Source: Solobacterium sp.
GTDB taxonomy: Bacteria > Bacillota_I > Bacilli_A > Erysipelotrichales > Erysipelotrichaceae
Assembly (NCBI GenBank): GCA_017539385.1
Contig: JAFYHC010000051.1
Coordinates: forward strand, 1 to 39,251
Length of the DNA stretch: 39,251 bases
Reading direction: 5' to 3'
A program made the position numbers and the translations under genes. Shown piece by piece: positions 1 through 8,369 of the stretch (its first letter is position 1; every line of letters begins with the position of its first letter). The notes under the pieces were generated by a model. The model had not been told where the DNA came from. It saw only the letters and a program-made list of their open reading frames with translations, and ran no database searches.

Positions 1-824
1 CGCAGTGCCCTCAGCGTCACGGCATCGCCTTCTGCTTCCGGTGCATAGTTTTTCTCCAGCTGCCAGTCGTTCATCTTCCGGAAAACGAAGGCAGTGCTCA
101 TGTTATCGAGGAAGTAGCGGTAGATCGGTACTGCCGCATCGGTGGAGAAAATGACGGATGCATCGGTCATCTGCGGTGTTGCTTCGGCAGAAAGACGGTC
201 ATGACCGAAGGAGAGCGTCTCTTCAATGTCACGTTTGAGTCCTTCTTTATCGCATGTACCGGAATCATACAGGCGGTACAGTTCGATCTCATGGTCATCC
301 TTACGGGCATTGACAACGACTTCTGTCATGGACTTCGGATAGGTCTCCGTGAAATCCGCACCGGCACTGTTGGCATAGCGGCGTGTAATGAGGCTGGTGA
401 AGATCTCATAGCTGTTGAGATCTTCCGTCTCTGTTTCATGGATGCTGTTCATCGTCTCCAGGAAATCACGTGCCGTCTTTGCGACCGGTGTAATTGGAAG
501 TGCCTCTGTTTCGGCATCCTTCTTCGGATTCAGGGCATAGATCTTATTCTGTACGAGCGAAGCACGGTAGATCAGGTCAGCAATGGCCTTCTTAACATTC
601 TCTTCGCTTTCCGTCGGTGCGATCTCCATGGATGCAGAACCCATGGCATTGCCGTCTTCACTGTTCTTATATACCGTGATGCGGATTCCGTCTGTCTTCT
701 TTGCCCGGTTCTGATCGAGATCGTGCTTGATGAAATAGAATTCCCATCCCTCTTCATGCAGGGAGGTCACTTCCCACGCATCTGCGCCGGAGTGTTTCAG
801 CAGTTCAATGATCCTGTCTGTCAT
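1..824 (-). CDS. pmbA: TldE/PmbA-family metalloprotease-like protein, 3' end cut by window edge
   Basis: My translation from the ATG at 824 gives about 274 residues open to the left edge (family length about 440), starting MTDRIIELLKHSGADAWEV and containing YPKSMTEVVVNARKDDHEIE. TldE/PmbA proteins form heterodimers with TldD that degrade or mature small peptides, such as microcin B17 and other modified peptides; TldE lacks the zinc motif and completes the barrel. The call rests mainly on the coupling to tldD upstream: the tldD stop TAA and this start ATG share one base (TAATG), so translation is coupled and the subunits should be made in equal amounts. The C-terminal half is outside the window and could not be checked. 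Confidence 0.8.
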   Translation of the reverse strand, partial: MTDRIIELLKHSGADAWEVTSLHEEGWEFYFIKHDLDQNRAKKTDGIRITVYKNSEDGNAMGSASMEIAPTESEENVKKAIADLIYRASLVQNKIYALNPKKDAETEALPITPVAKTARDFLETMNSIHETETEDLNSYEIFTSLITRRYANSAGADFTETYPKSMTEVVVNARKDDHEIELYRLYDSGTCDKEGLKRDIEETLSFGHDRLSAEATPQMTDASVIFSTDAAVPIYRYFLDNMSTAFVFRKMNDWQLEKNYAPEAEGDAVTLRAL

Positions 825-2257
825 TATCCGAGCCATCCTTTCGTTTTCAGATACGGTCCGCCGTCTGCGACCTTGACCCATTCCTTATGGCCTTTGCCGC
901 ACCCGCCGGTGCCGAATACTTCGCGGTCTTTCGAGACCATCGTTACATTGCCGAGCAGATCCGGCACATAGCCGGTCATGATCACCGGTGCAACGACGCG
1001 GCCTGTCTTTTTGCCGTCTTTGATCTCATAGGCATGATCGATGATGCACTGGATGCCCCAGTGTTTCGGGTCTTCCATGCCGCTCTGCATGCCTTCCAGC
1101 AGCCATCCGTCTTTCACCGAAGCAATCATTTCTTCGGCAGTGCATGTACCGGAATCAAACATGGTATTGGTCATGCGCGTATAGACTTTGTGTGCATAGT
1201 TCTGCCGCTTGCCATTGCCGGTCGGCACTGTGCCAAGACGCTTTGCACTGAGTGCATCGCAGATGCCGGTCTTCAGGATGCCGTGATCGATCTCGATCAC
1301 ATCCCCTGCCAGTACGCCTTCATCATCAAATGCATAGCTTGTGACATTGTCTGCACAAAGTGCGCCTTCATGCATCGTAACAAGATCACTGCCGACACGC
1401 TGTCCGATATACTGCTGTCCCAGCGCACGTCCCTTAACGAACATATCCATTTCCACGCCATGTCCGAATGCCTCATGGGCGATCAGTCCGGATACTTCCG
1501 GCGTACAGATGATGTCATATTCACCCGGTTCAATGCGTCCGGCATCCAGCAGAAGCAATGCCTGCTGCACAGCGGCTTCCGTCTTATCGGAAAGCTGTTC
1601 AAAGATCTCCGGACCAGCCAGGCCGGAAATACCCTCACGGCCGGCACGTGTCTGTCCGTCTTTATGGACAAGCACCTGGATGAAGCCTTCCGAATACACA
1701 TAGCTTTGCGCCATGTGACGGTTCTTTGTCAGGAAAAGCTTGTTTACATGGGTGGACTGGGCAACAGCCATGCAGTCGATCATGTATTCCGATAAGCCCA
1801 TGGCTTTATCACTGATCGCAGACAGGCGTTCCACCAGTGCCTTTACATCGGTTTCTTCCGGCAGTTCACCAGTCTCTTTTTCAACAAACAGTTCGCACGG
1901 CTCATCGTCCAGCACACCGGTCTTGTATACAGGTGTGTTCAATGATGCAAGCAGATCCAATTGTGCATCCAGTTCCTTCTTCAGCATCGCCGCTGCATCT
2001 TCCGGATGCGTCGGGTCAAAATCATTAAATGCGTATTCGCTGTACAGACCGTTTCTGGCAACATGGACGACGGTTCCCCTCTCGGTCGTCATTGTTTCAC
2101 TGCCGACGGAGCGGGCATGGCGTGAGATCATCACGCGCAGGCCTTTGGAATCTGTAGAGAGAATACTGACATAGTCATATGCTTCTGAAAGGATCTCTAC
2201 GAGTTGTTTCAGACCCGGTTCGATCGATTTCAGATATGCAGAAAAAAATGCCTTCAT
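824..2257 (-). CDS. tldD: TldD-family zinc metalloprotease
   Basis: 477 residues, a normal length for TldD. The zinc motif HEAFGH lies at residues 261-266 within LIAHEAFGHGVEMDMF, and the C-terminal GGCGKGHKEWVKVADGGP segment is typical of the family. TldD is the catalytic half of the cytoplasmic TldD-TldE heterodimer, which clips unfolded or modified peptides through a substrate tunnel. Start is supported by AAAGGA about 8 bases upstream. It overlaps the next gene by one base (TAATG), as expected for a two-subunit enzyme. No modified-peptide precursor or cyclodehydratase gene is seen nearby, so a housekeeping peptide-degradation role is more likely than a dedicated natural-product pathway. 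Confidence 0.95.
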   Translation of the reverse strand: MKAFFSAYLKSIEPGLKQLVEILSEAYDYVSILSTDSKGLRVMISRHARSVGSETMTTERGTVVHVARNGLYSEYAFNDFDPTHPEDAAAMLKKELDAQLDLLASLNTPVYKTGVLDDEPCELFVEKETGELPEETDVKALVERLSAISDKAMGLSEYMIDCMAVAQSTHVNKLFLTKNRHMAQSYVYSEGFIQVLVHKDGQTRAGREGISGLAGPEIFEQLSDKTEAAVQQALLLLDAGRIEPGEYDIICTPEVSGLIAHEAFGHGVEMDMFVKGRALGQQYIGQRVGSDLVTMHEGALCADNVTSYAFDDEGVLAGDVIEIDHGILKTGICDALSAKRLGTVPTGNGKRQNYAHKVYTRMTNTMFDSGTCTAEEMIASVKDGWLLEGMQSGMEDPKHWGIQCIIDHAYEIKDGKKTGRVVAPVIMTGYVPDLLGNVTMVSKDREVFGTGGCGKGHKEWVKVADGGPYLKTKGWLG

Positions 2258-2280
2258 AGTTCTGGTTTCCTTTCGGAAGC

Positions 2281-2289
2281 ATTATACCA
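2281..2289 (-). promoter_or_regulatory. Extended -10 promoter for tldD-pmbA
   Basis: On the minus strand TGGTATAAT is an extended -10 (TGn + TATAAT) about 24 bases before the tldD ATG, leaving room for a short leader containing the ribosome site. No good -35 box is visible at 16-18 bases. Confidence 0.55.
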
Positions 2290-2305
2290 GAAATATGGAA
2301 AGCAT

Positions 2306-3049
2306 TCACCGCTGGGAAACGGTACATGTATATGGATTGCAATAGACACTCACCGTCCCGTTTGCCGTCTGCCATGTTCTGACGCCGTATTCTTTTAGAA
2401 CAGACAGTGTGGCGCTTACTTCTTCTCTCGGCGGATCATTGCGGGAATTGGTGATCACTGCCATGGACGGGGACACCGACTGCAGCAGATCCTCCAGTGC
2501 TGTCAGATAATAGCCGTGATACGGGATCTTGAGAAAGTCCGCATGCATATCATACGTATCCAGAAATTCTTCGATCCGTTCATTGTGGGCATCCCCCATG
2601 AACAGGTATTTGCACTCCCCATAGCGCACCGCCGTAATGAGTGAGGAATTATTCGAGATCTCATTGGTATAGGAGCGTGTTGCCCCAATGATCTGGTACG
2701 TTACCCCATCCAGTGTAAATACTTCCTCATCACGGATAATGACCGGTGTCAGATTTGCTCTCTGCAGTGCCCGCACATATCCCCTTAAGGAGGTACTCTG
2801 ACGCGTTACATAGCTGGAGAAGATCTCCCAGACTTTGAAATTCTTCAGGATTGCTTCGGCACCGCCGACATGATCGCGGTCAAAGTGGGTAATGATCAGG
2901 CGGTCGATCGTTTTCACCTGCATGCCTTTGAGCCATCGCACGACTGCAGAAGACGTATTGTCATGACCGGTATCCAAAAGAACCGTACTGTTGTCCGTAC
3001 GAAACAGGATCACATCGGCTTTTCCGGCATTATACAGATCAATACGCAT
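2306..3049 (-). CDS. ComEC C-terminal-like metallo-beta-lactamase-fold hydrolase
   Basis: 247 residues from the ATG at 3049, chosen over an upstream ATG at 3109 because GGAGG sits 7 bases before it and the protein then begins at the first beta strand, MRIDLYNAGKADVILF. Motif THFDRDHVGG (residues 54-63) is the HxDxDH version of the metal motif used by ComEC-type domains, and LLDTGHDN precedes it as usual. PYHGY and a late ITNSRND also fit. There is no signal peptide or membrane segment, so this is a free-standing cytoplasmic hydrolase, probably binding two metal ions; the ComEC domain acts on DNA, but the substrate here cannot be told. It lies upstream of tldD but has its own spacing and may not be cotranscribed. 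Confidence 0.8.
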   Translation of the reverse strand: MRIDLYNAGKADVILFRTDNSTVLLDTGHDNTSSAVVRWLKGMQVKTIDRLIITHFDRDHVGGAEAILKNFKVWEIFSSYVTRQSTSLRGYVRALQRANLTPVIIRDEEVFTLDGVTYQIIGATRSYTNEISNNSSLITAVRYGECKYLFMGDAHNERIEEFLDTYDMHADFLKIPYHGYYLTALEDLLQSVSPSMAVITNSRNDPPREEVSATLSVLKEYGVRTWQTANGTVSVYCNPYTCTVSQR

Positions 3050-3120
3050 TTGTTTTCCTCCGCTAACCGTAAGGATACACTCTTTTTTTGCATACGGGAA
3101 TAAGCGCATACAGTAAAATT

Positions 3121-3129
3121 TGTTATAAT
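3121..3129 (+). promoter_or_regulatory. Extended -10 promoter for LysR gene
   Basis: TGTTATAAT forms a TGn-extended -10, 24 bases before the LysR ATG at 3154. The -35 region is weak, consistent with an extended -10 promoter. Confidence 0.55.
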
Positions 3130-3153
3130 ACAGTCATACAGTGAGGCAGTCTC

Positions 3154-4050
3154 ATGGATCTGAAACAATTGGAAACATTTATCGCTGCTGTCCGCAGTGA
3201 ATCTTTTCTAACCCCGACCGGCGACCATCACCGCTATGATTCTTCCGCCCATCCGGATATCCTGGCACTGGAGGAAGAACTCGGTGTACTGCTTTTCATA
3301 CGCGAAGGAACCAACAGCGGCATACTGACACCGGCCGGCGAAGTGTTTGCGCGGGATGCCGAAAGGATCCTGCACGATGTACGCATTGCCAAGCGGCGCA
3401 TTGACCGCTTCCGTCCGGATGAATCACGGATCGTCTGTATCGGTACGCTGCCCTTCTTGCGGCAGTACCGGCTGAACCGTGTCTTTGACCGCTTTACGGA
3501 AGAGCATCCCAATGCCGGCTTTATCATGGAACAAAACGATGGCAAGCAATTGATCGACGGCCTGAAGAGCGGATACTACGACGGCATTGTCGTACGCCGC
3601 AACATGGTCAGTTCCAAGGGTCTTGAAACGATCCACCTGGCTGCCGATGAGATCGCTGCGATCGTGTGGGAAGGCCATCCGCTGGCCGATGAACCGGGCG
3701 TTGCATTGGCGGATCTGAAGAACGAAAGCTTCTACCTCGCCCCGTCCACATCCCCTTCGTACGGCATCTGCCGCAAGCTGCTGATCGACCGTCATATTTC
3801 AACGGAAAATGTTACCAGTGCAGCCATGGAGCAGATCCTCGAAGCCGCTGCAGCCAACAAGGGCGTAGCCCTTCTGCCGATCTCCAACCTGACTGTCTAC
3901 CATCAGGAAAATACTGTACCGGTGCCGTTATTGCCAAAAGCAGTCGTCGAAGTCGTCTTTGTATATAAACGGGACGAACAGCGCTGCTCCACCATGAACG
4001 AACTGATTCAAACCCTGCGCTCCCGCGCAAGACCCGTGCCGCGTCTGTAA
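3154..4050 (+). CDS. LysR-family transcriptional regulator with atypical HTH
   Basis: 298 residues, standard LysR length. It opens MDLKQLETFIAAVRSESF and resumes with ALEEELGVLLFIREG and the linker helix, so the winged-helix frame is clear. Residues about 95-290 form the periplasmic-binding-like effector domain. The recognition-helix region, residues 18-35, is unusual: LTPTGDHHRYDSSAHPD replaces the normal small-residue run and S-x-S-R-Q-I pattern, and seems one residue short, without any stop or frame break. DNA binding may be altered or lost. It runs divergently from the MBL-fold gene (gap about 100 bases), the classic place for a LysR target, but that link is only positional. A hairpin terminator follows directly. 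Confidence 0.8.
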   Translation: MDLKQLETFIAAVRSESFLTPTGDHHRYDSSAHPDILALEEELGVLLFIREGTNSGILTPAGEVFARDAERILHDVRIAKRRIDRFRPDESRIVCIGTLPFLRQYRLNRVFDRFTEEHPNAGFIMEQNDGKQLIDGLKSGYYDGIVVRRNMVSSKGLETIHLAADEIAAIVWEGHPLADEPGVALADLKNESFYLAPSTSPSYGICRKLLIDRHISTENVTSAAMEQILEAAAANKGVALLPISNLTVYHQENTVPVPLLPKAVVEVVFVYKRDEQRCSTMNELIQTLRSRARPVPRL

Positions 4051-4053
4051 CAG

Positions 4054-4078
4054 AAAGCCGCACGGCTTTTTTTCTTTT
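4054..4078 (+). terminator. Rho-independent terminator of LysR gene
   Basis: AAAGCC-GCAC-GGCTTT stem followed by a T-rich run, 3 bases after the LysR stop. Confidence 0.8.
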
Positions 4079-4084
4079 CGGCGT

Positions 4085-4113
4085 AAAAAGAAACGGTCAG
4101 CTGACCGTTTCTT
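4085..4113 (-). terminator. Terminator of the SpoIIE-like phosphatase gene
   Basis: Perfect palindrome AGAAACGGTCAG/CTGACCGTTTCT centred at 4100/4101; on the minus strand it ends in TTCTTTTT. It lies immediately downstream of the 4118 stop and faces the LysR terminator, so the two convergent units are cleanly insulated. Confidence 0.8.
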
Positions 4114-4117
4114 CCGA

Positions 4118-6565
4118 TTATGCTTTGGACTTTGTGCGTTCATCCGCAAAGCGTGAAGGTGCGTATTTGAGGAACTTCACCGACAGTTCCGTCAGATCAT
4201 CGTACTGCGGAGCGCCGTTGTAGAATGCATTCACATCGGCAAGAACGCTTTCACATAACGTCTTCGCATCTTCGCCAATATGGGCATTGGCGCACTGCAG
4301 CAGGCGCTCATTGCCATAGAGCATATTATTTGCGTCTGTTGCTTCTACCACACCATCTGTATACAGGAACAGTTCATCACCCGGTTCCAGAACGACCGTC
4401 TGTTCTTTATACTTCGTTGTTTCAAGACCAGCCAGAACAAATCCGGGCTTATCATCCAGGAATTCATATTCCCCGTTTTTCCGGCGGATCAGCGGCTTGT
4501 TATGACCGGCATTGACATAATGCAGTACACCGGTCTCAAGATTCAGATTGCCCATCCATGCCGTGACGAACATGCCGGCATCATTGCCTTCACACAGCTG
4601 TACATTGGCATTTCTGAAGTTGTCATTGACCTTCATCCGGTTTTCAGCAAATGTCTTTAACAGCGTCTTTGCACGCATCATGAATAATGAAGCAGGAATT
4701 CCCTTGCCGGATACATCCGCCACCAGGAACATCAGGCGGTTGCGGTCCAGGAAATAGAAGTCATAGAAGTCACCGCCTACTTCCTTCGCCGGATTCATCA
4801 ATGCATACAGATCCACTTCTTCCCGATCCGGGAATACATTCGGCAAAGCAGAGCGCTGAATATCGCGCGCTGTTTTCAGTTCGGCATCAATACGTGCATT
4901 GGCTTCGGCAATATAGCGCTTCAGTGTATCAACGGTCTCATTGATGTCATCGGAGAGATCATTGAATTCTCGCGAGGATCGTACATCCACGGTGGTATTC
5001 AGATCGCCGTCTGTGATCGCAGCAAGCGATGTATTCACTTTGCGGATATTGCGGACGATCAGATTCTTGATAATCAGATAGATCGTGACGAACATCGTAC
5101 CGAATATGATCGTCAGCAGGAAGAAATTCAGATACAGCGACAGATTTCTGGAGAAGTCCGCTTCCGACTCCGGCAGCACCGCCGCCAGGAAATAGTCTTC
5201 GGTACGCGAATACATATAGTAGTAGGTTTCCCCTTCGACCTGCATGCTGTAGAGTGTATATTCCTCACTGCCCGGCTGGCGGGAGACCGCATTGGTGATC
5301 TCTTTTTCATCCTCTGCAAAGAACAGACCGTTGGTATAGTAGATGATCTGGAATTCGCTGTCCATGACGAACAGGCCGCCGTTTTCACCGATATGACGAT
5401 TGGATACGACCGTGGGCATCAGCGAACTCATCAGTTTTGACATCTGTTCATCGTCATAGGCGATCTGGATCAGCTGTCTGTCCGTTGTCCGTACGGCGCT
5501 GTATTTCAGCGACAGATTCGGATCCCTGTCTGTCGGAAGGAAATCCAGCAGCATTTCATCCGGTCCCATCAGCATGAACATTTCACGGAACTGGGTCAGT
5601 ACAGAGTCTTCGCTGATATCGTAGCCGATGTTTTCCTGCTCACTGGAATCGCGAATGATTCCGCTGGCACCGATGATATTGACCTCATGCACGCCATAGC
5701 GCTCCTTGATATCTTCCAGAATGGGATCGGGTTCGCTGAGAATGCTGGAAGCGATATGCCGGTTTGTCTGCATGATCATTTCATTGCACTGGTTCATGAC
5801 GTCAATGACGGCATCCTGCAGATTCAGCGAGAACAGCTGTGACGTATTGTCTTTGGCGATCTGGTTCTGCAGATGATAGCTGAACACCGATACGCCGACA
5901 TAACCGGCCATGACCGCAAGCACAAGCCGGTTCTGGAATACTTTCGACAGCGTCGGAAGACGTCCCTTGTCCCCCTTTTCATGTTCTGTGAACCATACCG
6001 CAGCCCATACCGCAGCACCAAGCGTCAGTGCATTGGCTGTCACCATCGGGATCGTGCACATCTCAACATAAGCGAAGGCAGCTTTGGGCACATCGACATT
6101 TGTGATGAAGATCATCAGCATATGAATGACTTCCTGCACGACTGCGATCACCACTGCATGACCTGCACTTGGCACTTTGTCTTCAAATACATACTTGCGC
6201 AGTGCCGCAGCGATCAGACCTGCCAGTATGGTGGCAATGGTGCATCCTGCCCGGGTGAATCCCCAGGCATGCGCTGCCCAGCGCTCAATACCGCCGATCA
6301 GACCGGCAATAATACCCGCATACGGTCCAAAGATCAGACCGGCGCTCAATGGCGAAGAGTCGCGGACATTGATTGTCGTCCCGCTGTAGGAAACCCCGCA
6401 CTCCGTGGCAATGATCGCTGTAACGCCAAAAACGATACCGGCTATGATCTGCTTCTGAATTTTATTCAGACGCTGAGCGGTATCTTTGCTGAATCCCCAT
6501 AAAAGACCGATCACTGCCAGAACAGGAACTGCACCGGTCAGCATCAGTTTCACATAAATTTCCAT
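4118..6565 (-). CDS. Membrane sensor with LytS-like 5TM domain, HAMP and SpoIIE/PP2C phosphatase
   Basis: 815 residues. N-terminal residues 1-225 form a 5TM_5TMR_LYT-type membrane domain (signature LIFGPYAGIIAGLIGGIERW near 77-96). An extracellular sensor region covers about 233-476, a membrane helix 477-499, a HAMP linker about 500-550, and a SpoIIE-type PP2C domain 580-797. Metal-binding aspartates are visible in VGGDFYD (D599), ADVSGKG (D617), YTDG (D737) and DDLTE (D789/D790). Such proteins dephosphorylate anti-anti-sigma (STAS) partners after sensing an external signal; no STAS or anti-sigma gene is in the window, so its partner is elsewhere. The LytS-type domain suggests sensing of a small ligand or membrane state. 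The start shows no ribosome site and sits 6 bases from a TAAAAT box. Confidence 0.9.
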   Translation of the reverse strand: MEIYVKLMLTGAVPVLAVIGLLWGFSKDTAQRLNKIQKQIIAGIVFGVTAIIATECGVSYSGTTINVRDSSPLSAGLIFGPYAGIIAGLIGGIERWAAHAWGFTRAGCTIATILAGLIAAALRKYVFEDKVPSAGHAVVIAVVQEVIHMLMIFITNVDVPKAAFAYVEMCTIPMVTANALTLGAAVWAAVWFTEHEKGDKGRLPTLSKVFQNRLVLAVMAGYVGVSVFSYHLQNQIAKDNTSQLFSLNLQDAVIDVMNQCNEMIMQTNRHIASSILSEPDPILEDIKERYGVHEVNIIGASGIIRDSSEQENIGYDISEDSVLTQFREMFMLMGPDEMLLDFLPTDRDPNLSLKYSAVRTTDRQLIQIAYDDEQMSKLMSSLMPTVVSNRHIGENGGLFVMDSEFQIIYYTNGLFFAEDEKEITNAVSRQPGSEEYTLYSMQVEGETYYYMYSRTEDYFLAAVLPESEADFSRNLSLYLNFFLLTIIFGTMFVTIYLIIKNLIVRNIRKVNTSLAAITDGDLNTTVDVRSSREFNDLSDDINETVDTLKRYIAEANARIDAELKTARDIQRSALPNVFPDREEVDLYALMNPAKEVGGDFYDFYFLDRNRLMFLVADVSGKGIPASLFMMRAKTLLKTFAENRMKVNDNFRNANVQLCEGNDAGMFVTAWMGNLNLETGVLHYVNAGHNKPLIRRKNGEYEFLDDKPGFVLAGLETTKYKEQTVVLEPGDELFLYTDGVVEATDANNMLYGNERLLQCANAHIGEDAKTLCESVLADVNAFYNGAPQYDDLTELSVKFLKYAPSRFADERTKSKA

Positions 6566-6571
6566 AACTAT

Positions 6572-6577
6572 ATTTTA
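6572..6577 (-). promoter_or_regulatory. Candidate -10 box very close to phosphatase start
   Basis: TAAAAT on the minus strand ends 6 bases before the ATG at 6565. An ATGCGA at 17 bases upstream could act as a weak -35. If used, the transcript would start at or next to the initiation codon. Confidence 0.35.
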
Positions 6578-6629
6578 CACATTTATCGCTTCCATCGCAT
6601 CGTACGCAGTCAAATTAAAAAAAGATTCG

Positions 6630-6674
6630 AAAAAAAGCAGTGCCCTGCTTTCTGACAGAAAGCAGGATCACTGC
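6630..6674 (-). terminator. Terminator after acetyltransferase gene
   Basis: Long imperfect stem: GCAGTG + CCTGCTTTCTG pairing with CAGAAAGCAGG + CACTGC (6637-6674), followed on the minus strand by a run of at least six T. Confidence 0.85.
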
Positions 6675-6687
6675 CTGCATGACGCAA

Positions 6688-7161
6688 TTATTTCAAACAG
6701 ATCTCCATGCATGTCTTCTGGATGCCGAAGCCTGCCTTCTCATAGAATGCACGGGCGCTGTCATTGCCTTCCCATACATTGAGCGTAACATTGTAGCATC
6801 CCTCGCTCTTTGCATAGTCCAGCACATAGCGGCATAATGCCTGACCAATGTGCTGTCCGCGGCTGGCCGCATCCACGCACAGATCATCGATATACAGCGT
6901 TTTGACGGGCACCATGTTGTCACTATGAGCAGGTGTCTGCATCTGGCAGAAACAATAGCCGCATACCGTTCCTGTTTCATCCTCTGCCGCGAACACCGGC
7001 TGTGCGGGATCGTGCAGGATGACCTTCAGTTCCTCATCACTGTATTTCTTTGTGCCGGGAATGAAGATATCCGGACGTATTGCCGCATGGATGGAAAGTA
7101 CCTGGTATAACAGATCATTGATGCGGGGAATGTCTTTTTCTTCTGCTCTTCGTATATTCAT
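6688..7161 (-). CDS. GNAT-family N-acetyltransferase
   Basis: 157 residues, a complete single GNAT domain. The acetyl-CoA pyrophosphate loop is seen in SRGQHIGQALCRY (about residues 114-126; the usual pattern is R-x-x-G-x-G/A), followed by VTLNVWEGNDSARAFYEKAGF, the standard beta5-alpha4 segment. The N-terminal half (MNIRRAEEKDIPRINDLL) is also typical. Ribosome site GGAGG lies 8 bases upstream. It follows the PTS permease gene by 25 bases on the same strand and may be its operon partner. Substrate cannot be inferred; amino groups of small molecules or protein N-termini are both possible. Confidence 0.85.
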   Translation of the reverse strand: MNIRRAEEKDIPRINDLLYQVLSIHAAIRPDIFIPGTKKYSDEELKVILHDPAQPVFAAEDETGTVCGYCFCQMQTPAHSDNMVPVKTLYIDDLCVDAASRGQHIGQALCRYVLDYAKSEGCYNVTLNVWEGNDSARAFYEKAGFGIQKTCMEICLK

Positions 7162-7186
7162 CGTATGCCTCCGGTATGTCAGTATA

Positions 7187-8239
7187 CTACAATGTCAGAT
7201 CGCCGTCATGGATCCAGCCCGCTTTGCGGCATGCATACGCAAACAGCAGTGTCAGTACAGCCGGCAGAACAAAGGCAATCAGGATCAGTCCGGCCCAGTC
7301 CATGAATGTGACAGATGCCTTGAGACCTGCTTCAATATCCTGGATCCATCCGGTATAGACACCGATCGGACCGACCAGTCCGCACGTACCCATGCCGGAA
7401 GAGACCGGTGTGCCGTTCATCTGCAGACGGAACAGGCACGTCGCAATTGGTCCGGTAACAGCCGAAGCAAGGATCGGCGGGATCCATACTTTCGGATTCT
7501 TAATGATATTAGGCATCTGCAGCATCGATGTGCCAAGTCCCTGGCTCACCAGTCCGCCGGCCCCGTTTTCCTTATAGCTCATGACCGCAAAGCCGATCAT
7601 CTGCGCACAGCAGCCGGCAACTGCCGCTCCCCCTGCCAGTCCGGTCAGGGATAATGCCGCACAGATCGCAGCGGAAGAAATCGGCAATGTCAGTGCGATG
7701 CCGACAAGAACGGATACGATAATGCCCATGAAGAACGGCTGCAGTTCCGTTGCCCACATGATCACAGAGCCAAGCGAACTGGCCGCTTTGCCAATGGCCG
7801 GAGCCAGCAGAACGCTGAGTCCTGCGCCGACTAATACCGTGACGGCAGGCGTCACAAGAATATCTACTTTTGTTTCCTTGGATACGGCCTTGCCTGCTTC
7901 ACAGGCAGCGATCGCGATCAGATAGACAGCAAGCGGACCGCCTGCCCCGCCCAGTGAATTGGCTGCTGCGCCGACTGCCGCCAGCGAAAACAGAACCAAT
8001 TGCGGTGCGTGCAGTGCATAGCCGATGGATACTGCCATGGCAGGTCCTGCTACGGAAGACGCAAAAGTACCGGCATCCACCAGAAAGGGAATTCCCAGCT
8101 GCTTCCCGGCGGTGGAAAGGATCGTTCCAATCAGGAGCGAAGCAAATAAACCCTGTGCCATGGCACCCATGGCATCGATCCCATAGCGGGAAAGAGAGAA
8201 ACGGATATCTTTCTTTTCCAGAAATTCTTCACGTGTCAT
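7187..8239 (-). CDS. PTS_EIIC_2-family sugar transporter subunit IIC
   Basis: 350 residues from the ATG at 8239, preferred to an upstream ATG at 8263 because a near-perfect AGGAGGTGA sits 7 bases before it. The protein is a polytopic membrane permease with about 8-10 hydrophobic helices; family hallmarks are GGAGGPLAVYLIA, ISSAAICAAL and NGTPVSSGMGTCGLVGPIG. PTS_EIIC_2 members occur as stand-alone IIC-like proteins, and no IIA, IIB or sugar-processing gene is next to it, so substrate and phosphotransfer partners are unknown. A 13-base inverted repeat overlaps its presumed promoter, suggesting repressor control. An acetyltransferase follows on the same strand. Confidence 0.8.
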   Translation of the reverse strand: MTREEFLEKKDIRFSLSRYGIDAMGAMAQGLFASLLIGTILSTAGKQLGIPFLVDAGTFASSVAGPAMAVSIGYALHAPQLVLFSLAAVGAAANSLGGAGGPLAVYLIAIAACEAGKAVSKETKVDILVTPAVTVLVGAGLSVLLAPAIGKAASSLGSVIMWATELQPFFMGIIVSVLVGIALTLPISSAAICAALSLTGLAGGAAVAGCCAQMIGFAVMSYKENGAGGLVSQGLGTSMLQMPNIIKNPKVWIPPILASAVTGPIATCLFRLQMNGTPVSSGMGTCGLVGPIGVYTGWIQDIEAGLKASVTFMDWAGLILIAFVLPAVLTLLFAYACRKAGWIHDGDLTL

Positions 8240-8284
8240 ATCGGTCACCTCCTGTGACAACAACGTTATATCACACTTCTTTTA

Positions 8285-8313
8285 AGATGTATAGTCATTT
8301 TGACTATACATCT
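8285..8313. promoter_or_regulatory. Perfect 13-base inverted repeat between divergent genes (likely operator)
   Basis: AGATGTATAGTCA - TTT - TGACTATACATCT lies between the PTS IIC gene (minus) and rluA-like gene (plus). On the minus strand a TATACA at 8288-8293 inside it is 17 bases from a TATAAC at 8265-8270, so a bound regulator would cover the permease promoter. There is no T-run, so it is not a terminator. Confidence 0.6.
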
Positions 8314-8369
8314 GTCATGGACTGTCGGAATTCCCTCCTTTGTGGTATTGTGGATAGCAGGAAAAACAT

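Noticed and set aside
887-1795. 302-codon plus-strand frame over tldD
   Set aside because: Opposite strand of a gene with an intact HEAFGH motif; no promoter or ribosome site.
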